Origin: a virus
Strand: one strand, 5' to 3'
DNA length: 28,846 nt
Virus record (IMG/VR): IMGVR_UViG_3300027985_000364
Span: 1 to 28,846 of that record
The translations under genes and the position numbers were made by a program. The first letter of the stretch is position 1; each line of letters opens with the position of its first letter. The notes beneath the pieces are model-generated. The model searched no databases. It was not told where the DNA came from and saw nothing but the letters and a program-made list of their open reading frames with translations. Positions 25,701-28,846 of the stretch are shown here, piece by piece.

Positions 25701-26087
25701 AACTATATTACATTTGATTTAAATGCTGATGGTTCTACTATAACATCACCATTATACGGTCTTGTTGAAAGTAGTAAAGGAAAAGAAAAGATACAAGGTT
25801 GCATTTACAAAATCAATTCTGTTCCAAAAGGCTGCACAGTTAAATTTAACGTGATGAATTATAACAATACATTTGATAGATTTATTGATGGTGGAACATT
25901 AGAAACACCTTATATTTCTAGCACTTTACAGAGTTATGACTTTGTAGGATATGGTGAAGATGAACCAGTTAAAATGAGTGACGGTAGCATTGAATATGTA
26001 GAAACATCGCAAGATATTGATTCTATGTTTGATGATATAAGCAAAGACGATACTGTTCGGAACTTTACTATAAAACCATCTATGTAA
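16701..26087 (+). CDS. Giant virion structural protein, probably tail/baseplate (3128 aa)
   Basis: One uninterrupted frame of 9.4 kb, Ser/Thr/Asn/Asp/Tyr-rich and mostly beta-like, with no signal peptide and no enzyme motif that I can see. Local blocks I associate with large tail proteins of big T4-related phages are: FLPEWAQN near 23-30; YSWAPPLNPDMFVNYSNYYW near 127-146; TTPWQMLGFSIKPTWWD near 870; KGTRQAFDKVLR and EEWAIKVGEYG near 1440-1475; GEVWWDTS and QWGKTLPGS near 1775-1810; and VKPYRTKIRQL near 2316. The gene follows gp46 and opens a plus-strand structural operon. By neighbours it could take the place of the wedge protein gp7 (1032 aa in T4), but I see no direct evidence for that identity. 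The ribosome binding site is weak and partly within a hairpin, and a late promoter box lies upstream. Confidence 0.6.
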   Translation: MTDYSFTSSTPSDASQKKIAIEFLPEWAQNTEQIQKFFDGAIQQWFTPENNEAINGYIGTKGSADKSKLFIDEQDSLRNEYQLSPSYVSKSDSNTILGALHYQDLIDNLKNEGALTEDESRLLAGTFYSWAPPLNPDMFVNYSNYYWDTENEDGITTPYYIVMERGSIDGNLWSVYNYWYYITDSTVNIDSINSGRFVQATRPIIQFVKNIELYNFGRYARTAVDLVSVDVLPQDIMFRNLSDNITIDGEFIKDGDRILFTSITTNKGENNRVYKVVTDVINGIEVYGLYMDTDEMTSERPTGEPVQYDTIRVKRGTYFKNKVLWWDGTSWAEGQQKSDVNQDIKFNLYDSDFVALDNNEAYPSSTFEGNTIFTYYSSSNYTYDNTLTRNVTYDTDGNILYYNSMQSDEYYYDGTSKIEDVRFYKLLGSTVSNDAYYTDWKKSTHVLQQYLTTSVSAKYEIDDSQQYTFETGYSLPAVPTSSQYNAVKISVDGSNLNYNNTATTFDDLDTNEFYYSNNVAYINYDLTTNSYVKISVLGTEKLDSEAVYEIPYNLSNNASNDSISVINSSVLIYHFMSIISNQDSITGSPYGVNNFNSTAKDISRGTEIIQHESSLIPLMAHYSDSNLNIIDSINYTKHNYNRYRNKFTQLMNTLVGSDTSSTDSEIVQEIFDTITLSKSSEFPFWLSTMADSYGSTYMPSTPTYLGITDVYVPKTKVKLNLNNSGFALYNINHMGQLSKSYSTLLNGTIQADRRDNIIYLLEMSIYNSIETSFRQYDRIKAYSIYDIKPGIFRETNYSKDEFKEISLRGFSQWTYANDVDAYTNNEYVSGNWKTFNYSSCTYSINNQAVSGSWRSIYLDYFDTLTPHTTPWQMLGFSIKPTWWDTIYTSYISVNDTIVYTDMNMWADIETGTIKSGDRAGIDLRFARPDITKYIPYDFSTGELYSPWTAPSGMNPLISSKPSAVSAASDWIIGDIGSIEYSYMQSSFYKFEECITLYLAQPAKFCSYFWDTRNNSVVNVNGSNEYINNTTKRRLSFDSTIAVHGEEDVAVLGYQTWVSDYLKSQHYDIATTYGRLIRGSNAQLMHRIGGFSTDTALTFSSDSFGLIPQENATVKLIKSAPRVQVSYSAIKILKTNGLYQISGFNQKDSYFTYSTPNKSGLKYSNKVNNITVTDYKDFSGTAILEYNESIASIQDVYQFIIGYGNYLVQSGWIFEDLNPSNGTVFGWHSIGDLFLEWVASKPSDGTYITLTPSSKAIKFGTTFGFIDNVGTYSGGLWSLIDESYESIDIAELDIVRLGNVLVLRTLEDSDKKIMSVRMNIVEFEHAVIFDNSTIFNNTIYLPLYGLYQRRLNVNGTISGNWNGRLEAPGYMIVDSNTIPNFEKLVNDFTHYYDSENPQISLTVSDLSKHLIGYQTRDFLTNLINTDANRFSFYKGYIKEKGTRQAFDKVLRVVQSSENTQDYQVFEEWAIKVGEYGNVKNTKILEFNIKQSEIKQDPQVATFSEDYTSDSSTDNIITYYGTTGIDERWITRPTGNKVFPLVLRNEDFIDVPNYGPINLNEVSFITEDFSTINTDRLAYVKKNSSIPTVAWMLNNNGTWDLFDIVDTGIVVSSVVVDSDNNISTITCSSNLVLDDDTPIFINDESSTTSNINIDMFYYNSSDVASNELVYSSALSALTYTESNPKIYKYVNRFSTLAEKATFVTSRNTYVPNNSNFVRPVVYNKNTDLTETYVNVWDPLQGMIPGLAKSEITFITQIDPALYNNDDINATAWGSQHVGEVWWDTSTVRYIDYTQSDDIDYIRKQWGKTLPGSSIDIYEWVKSPVLPSEWDTYVASQESTNKSSSSYVPSGTANQSDWCEIQEYDYTIADYKSYYYFWVKDSIYVPDVSFRKRSISEIANIIEDPTALNIPWFAAIDTNSFVISGLSDLIDETTSVIQIKYKMVETDDVKHTQWLLMKEKDEYKVDQTLWDNMVNSICASDTDGNLMLYPYKSLGNTDSTVWFKDVLAARKVLVQSINKILGSVSILSDTYYSANVLNYNSSYVNPYSFKASVILYDSLYALKIENPSYFSEGDCVILSTTSVLPAPLSANQPYYIHIVDSENGIFKLKATSNSKSYFNITSKGTGQLYCTKQTDLSTSDMDLSYDISEYWEICDWYNSGYSESTPYTEYYDLSTVSIKDHSIGDVIRITDQSNSSLWELYVLEYSRGALIWSSIGKSSMTVKFNSNLYTDYSVVDENLSPSITEYKTRSIIRLLLSSLSDYESTIFFDLLHYVHYEQNIVAWANKTSYISITGISQTLTSSTLSNSDPFNDALSYFTEVKPYRTKIRQLTAQRTSDSDTASISAFDSDPDSLNRDALAGIVYDGETVQDFSNISRTFRQQLDILNFDIVSNEKISNLSSESYYLDTYNSYFVQNYPDNCVLSTLVVSNAGSSIYNGTYTEITSDIPTFSSFRNVLLSKIIVDENKKVYMNSNSCYIWFLHDYGWVMSTTDSATVYYVDYYHATVENSEIDDVTVWGQIISSVCVANNIAISNITKRSIDTSKVYNVNPISEEVNWLKDQIESSLISNLNEYVNYDSSSIIKDNANSIFKSLVGGGYYFDVKFVVSLFSTLSETVLSTIISNAMNTQAEINEYYNNAANRLYISDAEISQEEIDYRLGIGFKGAHLSNLTNYRVSPGFSSSLDESVLDFIVDYGIYLKNGTIQFGTPIGSLDVDYLQDDYFEFDDYGKFSWDLNTSDDVNANIGSLNDNAYYSDNKYLNDSLPLMGGYINDVAAYDQSGLEDATSEMIFENVSASNILDETASAANALFNISMFDIGDLIHGNNFSTIQAHVSKITPDMLADIDFGIYHGTGVITDTYGILNEDFGLHIDFTGTNDDDIDLDLDRSFSDSYNINVGDFSIKCDVMQHPQNRNIAIVSVPSKMNYIFSKWQTEDAIDVPTYELMHRRQKWPFVIDAEYFNQSSVILRVQNHRFTTDDIAMICYNLSDSDNYNNVAWVNVRVIDKNYITFDLNADGSTITSPLYGLVESSKGKEKIQGCIYKINSVPKGCTVKFNVMNYNNTFDRFIDGGTLETPYISSTLQSYDFVGYGEDEPVKMSDGSIEYVETSQDIDSMFDDISKDDTVRNFTIKPSM

Positions 26088-26088
26088 A

Positions 26089-26110
26089 AATGAGGGGTAA
26101 AACCCTCATT
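26089..26110 (+). terminator. Intergenic hairpin after the giant gene
   Basis: AATGAGGG and CCCTCATT form a perfect 8-bp stem with a GTAAAA loop, starting two bases after the giant gene's stop. On the plus strand no T tract follows, so it may be an attenuator, an mRNA 3' end stabiliser or a processing site rather than a full terminator. On the minus strand it would be followed by five T. The next gene has no late promoter box of its own and needs read-through. Confidence 0.5.
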
Positions 26111-26133
26111 CTACAAACTTATAAGGTAATATT

Positions 26134-26844
26134 ATGACAACATTTACAGCAAATGATTTAACTCCAGAAACTTTACCAATTGCAGCTGAGAATTGGTATA
26201 CTGGTGATGTAACATGTGTAACTAAATCATACGATAAACATATTCTAATCGAAGCAATGAGCTTTGAGGAAAAATTAGCATATATGCAATCTCAATATGA
26301 TAGCTCTTATAATTATATCCCAGAAATCGATGATAGAGTAGTATCATGGGGTTTTAGTAGACCTGGTTACGAAGCTACAAGTGCTAGAGATAGAGTTGAT
26401 ATTCAAGCTCAAGAAGCATTAAGTATTAAATTAACATTAGATACTGGTGATAATTATTTATCAATGCAAGATTCATTGAGCCCAGTGAAAACTTTAAGTA
26501 AGATAGAAACTAGTACTGATACTTTAACAACTGATTTTGGGTTTTCTGATACATCATGTTCAGTGACAGTAGGATTGTCGACTGTTTATTCAGCTCCTGG
26601 ATATGTTTTAATTAATGATGAGATTATAAAATATACTAAAGTAAATAAAATCAGCGTAACTGAATATGTATTATATGGGTTATATAGAAGCTGTTTTTGC
26701 ACAGCTGATAACCTATCACATTCAGCTACTTCAGTAGTACAACCTATTACGTTTGATTACAAGACATCATCAGTATCATATTCAGATTCGGATTACTTGT
26801 TTAGTTCACAGAGTAATTTCTTAAATATAAATTTAAAGAATTAA
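26134..26844 (+). CDS. Virion structural protein with a tail-type beta domain (236 aa)
   Basis: The N-terminal 110 residues are charged and helical with no motif I recognise. Residues about 141-205 form a small beta domain known from phage tail and baseplate proteins: SVTVGLSTVYSAPGYVLI, then NDEIIKYT, and GLYRSCFCTADNLSHSATSVV (182-202, quoted in part), following the usual pattern of Ile-Gly/Asn-Glu-Ile-Ile-x-Tyr-Thr and Gly-x-x-Arg-(x)n-Thr-Ala-x-x-His-x-x-x-x-x-Val. It lies 46 nt after the giant gene, with AAGG before the ATG, and shares its transcript. The exact place in the virion is unknown. A wedge-periphery protein (gp8 or gp10 area) would fit the context, but this is only inference. 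Confidence 0.6.
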   Translation: MTTFTANDLTPETLPIAAENWYTGDVTCVTKSYDKHILIEAMSFEEKLAYMQSQYDSSYNYIPEIDDRVVSWGFSRPGYEATSARDRVDIQAQEALSIKLTLDTGDNYLSMQDSLSPVKTLSKIETSTDTLTTDFGFSDTSCSVTVGLSTVYSAPGYVLINDEIIKYTKVNKISVTEYVLYGLYRSCFCTADNLSHSATSVVQPITFDYKTSSVSYSDSDYLFSSQSNFLNINLKN

Positions 26845-26845
26845 A

Positions 26846-26853
26846 AATAAATA
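26846..26853 (+). promoter_or_regulatory. Late promoter box of the 209-aa structural gene
   Basis: AATAAATA begins just after the previous stop codon and ends 29 nt before the ATG at 26883. Confidence 0.62.
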
Positions 26854-26882
26854 AGAGTATAGTTATATTTTAAGGATTTTAT

Positions 26883-27512
26883 ATGAATAATGCATTAAGC
26901 GAAGTTAAGCATGGTATAATCGCTAAGGGTTATGTAAAAATAACCGACATTAATACAGGTGAGGTAGTATTTGATGGGTGTAATGATATTAACCCTGAAA
27001 ATTTATCTTATGCTATTGCACAATCGCTTTGCGGTGAAGCTGCATTAGATGGCGGATTGTTAGGCTCTATTTATCAGATGAGATTTGGTAATGGTGGCAC
27101 AACTGTAATTGCAGGCGAAGATAGAATTTACTACAGAAAACCCAGAACTACTACTATAAGTTCATTATATAACGATACATATGGTAAAGTTATTAATAAA
27201 TCACTTGATAGCTCAGTTGATAGTAATTATAATTCAGTAAAATCTGTTCATATACCTGGGCAAGTGTATTCTGACATTATTGCAACATGTACTCTACAAA
27301 TGAATGAACCGGTAAGTCAAAGTACTACTGATAGTTCAACTATTGCAGGAATTAGCACTAGCTCATCATCAAAAGATGAATACGTTTTTGATGAATTAGG
27401 ATTATATGATTATAGCGGAAAACATTTAACACATATTATTTTCCATCCTATCCAGAAAGCTGCAAATCGAATTTTACAGATAAAATATACTGTTAGAATT
27501 CAATTAGTATAA
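26883..27512 (+). CDS. Virion structural protein, probably baseplate or tail (209 aa)
   Basis: The N-terminal half reads like a phage tail-associated family: GYVKITDINTGEVVFDG (16-32), N38-x-x-N at the start of a helix, then SIYQMRFGNGG (62-72). The C-terminus has DELGLYD near 169-175, followed by a closing beta hairpin (HIIFHPIQKAANRILQIKYT, 184-203). This pattern (FG-x-GG, then DE-[LI]-GL, then a K-x-x-x-R-x-L strand) is frequent in structural genes of large myoviruses; its exact role is not known to me. A Ser/Thr linker lies around 145-165. AAGGA precedes the ATG, and it has its own late promoter box. The next gene begins 10 nt later. Confidence 0.6.
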   Translation: MNNALSEVKHGIIAKGYVKITDINTGEVVFDGCNDINPENLSYAIAQSLCGEAALDGGLLGSIYQMRFGNGGTTVIAGEDRIYYRKPRTTTISSLYNDTYGKVINKSLDSSVDSNYNSVKSVHIPGQVYSDIIATCTLQMNEPVSQSTTDSSTIAGISTSSSSKDEYVFDELGLYDYSGKHLTHIIFHPIQKAANRILQIKYTVRIQLV

Positions 27513-27522
27513 GGAAAATAGA

Positions 27523-28506
27523 ATGTATAAAATTTATAGAACAAATGGTGATTTTTATGCATCAGTTCCTGATAATATTTCGTTAGGACCAAATATACCA
27601 TCACAAACTAGTACACCAATTAATTTAATTGGAAGAAATAAAGTTTCGTATGGTGTAGCACATAATGAGAACTTCGTATGGCTTACTGAGAACTTCTGCA
27701 ATACAACACCACCAACATCATCAATTAAAGGTCAATTATGGTATGATACTACTAATGACTTAGGGTCTGGCGGCGAACTTAAATTAGCAATAACTGATGC
27801 TGCAAGTACTTCTTCGGGGTGGTTGTCAGTTTCTACTGTAAGTAAAGTTTCAACATTACCCAGTGCATCACTTGATGGTCGTTTAATTATATTTAAAGAC
27901 AATACATTAAAAATTAGAATGAATTCTGATTGGTATACTGTTGTTACTGAAGCACCAAGTGCAGAAACAACACAAACATCTCTTGATGTGTTATATAACT
28001 ACGATTCAAATTTAGATGGGATATATGATACAGTATATTTAAATGCACAAACTACATCGTATAATATAGCTAGATTTAATGATGGTGCTTATTTGGAAAC
28101 TGCAAGCACAATTGGTGGAACTACTAGTGGAACTTTAAGATACGGAAAATCATATGCAATTGATGCAGTTGTAATGTGTTCAGTTTATAATACACCTAAT
28201 GTATATAAAGCATGGTCTATTACTGGCACATTTTATATTGATCTTGAAGCTAATCAATCTACTCCAGCTGATCCTAGAAAAATATCTTCAATAAACTGCA
28301 CTGTAACTTCTCTTGCTGGTTCAAGCTCTTCATTGAGTTATTTAAGTTTAGTAGTTAATGCTGATACATCACTTCCTCCAACCGGGTCTAGTGCTGCTGA
28401 AATAGTAAACGGTGATTACTATGGTTTACTCTTTAATGCAATACTAGGAACTCACGCAGATGTAAATCTTAACTGGACTGTTAATTTGAAATTATATTCA
28501 GTATAA
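27523..28506 (+). CDS. Tail fibre or baseplate-attached protein (327 aa)
   Basis: The N-terminal 80 residues carry a signature seen in fibres and related structural proteins of T4-type phages: TPINLIGRNKVSYGVAHNENFVWL (31-54, not quoted contiguously), LTENF (54-58), then PTSSIKGQLWYDTT (64-77), corresponding to the usual L-x-GR-x-x-x-YG-x-x-x-x-EN-x-x-x-L-x-ENF and GQLWYD. This part probably anchors the protein to the baseplate or to another copy. The C-terminal 180 residues are Ser/Thr/Asn-rich beta sequence and end LNWTVNLKLYSV. They may form a trimeric head or a host-binding part, but I recognise no lectin or enzyme motif. AAGGA precedes the ATG. It is the last gene of the plus-strand structural run and ends at a bidirectional terminator. 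Confidence 0.6.
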   Translation: MYKIYRTNGDFYASVPDNISLGPNIPSQTSTPINLIGRNKVSYGVAHNENFVWLTENFCNTTPPTSSIKGQLWYDTTNDLGSGGELKLAITDAASTSSGWLSVSTVSKVSTLPSASLDGRLIIFKDNTLKIRMNSDWYTVVTEAPSAETTQTSLDVLYNYDSNLDGIYDTVYLNAQTTSYNIARFNDGAYLETASTIGGTTSGTLRYGKSYAIDAVVMCSVYNTPNVYKAWSITGTFYIDLEANQSTPADPRKISSINCTVTSLAGSSSSLSYLSLVVNADTSLPPTGSSAAEIVNGDYYGLLFNAILGTHADVNLNWTVNLKLYSV

Positions 28507-28529
28507 AAAAGGCGCTTTAAGCGCCTTTT
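28505..28529. terminator. Bidirectional terminator between convergent fibre and Nudix genes
   Basis: GGCGC-TTTAA-GCGCC is flanked by A6 on the left and T4 on the right. The Nudix gene's TAA (28519-28517) is inside the loop. It nearly repeats the cassette at 2096-2121. Confidence 0.85.
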
Positions 28530-28846
28530 AATATTTCGTCTATGTTGATTTCTGATAATACCGCATTTGCACCAGGATGAATACATTTTGGCCAGTTATG
28601 AGCTCTAAGCCACGCATAACCACATGATTCGTTATTTAATTGAGGAATAAACTCATTTTTAACAAAAACAATAAAAGAATAATACGTAAAATTATTATTT
28701 GAGTTAAAAATATTAATCTCAATTATTTCCTCTATCATGTCTTTCTCTAAATTTATTTCCTCAAATAATTCTCTATACAATGCTGCAATTGGTTCTTCTT
28801 TATCTTCAACTTTTCCGCCAACAAATCCCCAATAATTTGAGTATGT
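28517..28846 (-). CDS. Nudix hydrolase, 5' end outside the window
   Basis: Nudix enzymes hydrolyse nucleoside diphosphates linked to another group, for example oxidised nucleotides, ADP-ribose, NAD or RNA caps. The frame is open from the window edge (first visible residues TYSNYWGFVGG), so at least the N-terminal strand is missing; a short TTG-started version inside it is not the real start. The Nudix box G-x5-E-x7-R-E-L-x-E-E-x-x-L is complete in GGKVEDKEE followed by YRELFEEINL, with all catalytic Glu present, but the late Gly of the consensus is Asn. The rest is a short alpha/beta tail ending EINIDEILKGA. It is convergent to the fibre gene, and its last codons make one arm of the shared terminator. 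The substrate cannot be inferred. Confidence 0.88.
   Translation of the reverse strand, partial: TYSNYWGFVGGKVEDKEEPIAALYRELFEEINLEKDMIEEIIEINIFNSNNNFTYYSFIVFVKNEFIPQLNNESCGYAWLRAHNWPKCIHPGANAVLSEINIDEILKGA

Overview
The window is a densely packed, AT-rich piece of a tailed-phage genome. The gene content is that of a large contractile-tailed (myovirus) phage of the T4 superfamily. It holds baseplate proteins recognisable as gp6, gp25, gp5 and gp53, probable gp27-like and tube-cap-like proteins, the Rad50/Mre11-type recombination pair gp46/gp47, a gp55-like late sigma factor and a gp49-like endonuclease VII. Ribosome binding sites and -10 boxes are of ordinary bacterial type. The host cannot be named from the sequence.

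Layout: (1) 1-529, three small overlapping minus-strand genes of unknown function, the last cut by the window edge. (2) 530-1624, about 1.1 kb with no convincing protein gene, in contrast to the near-complete coding elsewhere. It holds a perfect TATAAT box, a tandem 17-nt repeat, a series of good RNA helices ending in a terminator-like hairpin (about 698-1093), and a separate GC-rich structured island (about 1241-1475). I take this as the most likely place for an undescribed element, probably one or two structured RNAs. (3) 1625-2110, a plus-strand endonuclease VII homologue that keeps the catalytic residues but has lost all four zinc cysteines. (4) 2120-12463, a minus-strand baseplate block transcribed leftward: tube-cap-like protein, gp53, hub-like protein, gp5-type spike with a lysozyme, free lysozyme, gp25, gp6. 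(5) 12576-16629, plus-strand gp55-like sigma factor, gp47 and gp46. (6) 16701-28506, plus-strand structural genes, starting with a 3128-residue protein. (7) 28517-28846, the 3' part of a minus-strand Nudix hydrolase.

Regulation is unusually readable. Six genes that begin transcription units (endonuclease VII, gp6, free lysozyme, tube cap, the giant protein, the 209-aa protein) each carry an 8-mer close to the T4 late promoter TATAAATA, with 28-30 nt between box and ATG. The gp55-gp47-gp46 operon lacks such a box and has a TATAAT instead. The gp55-like factor is therefore probably expressed first and then directs transcription of the structural genes at these boxes. Several terminators are built with the stop codon of the upstream gene inside the hairpin loop.
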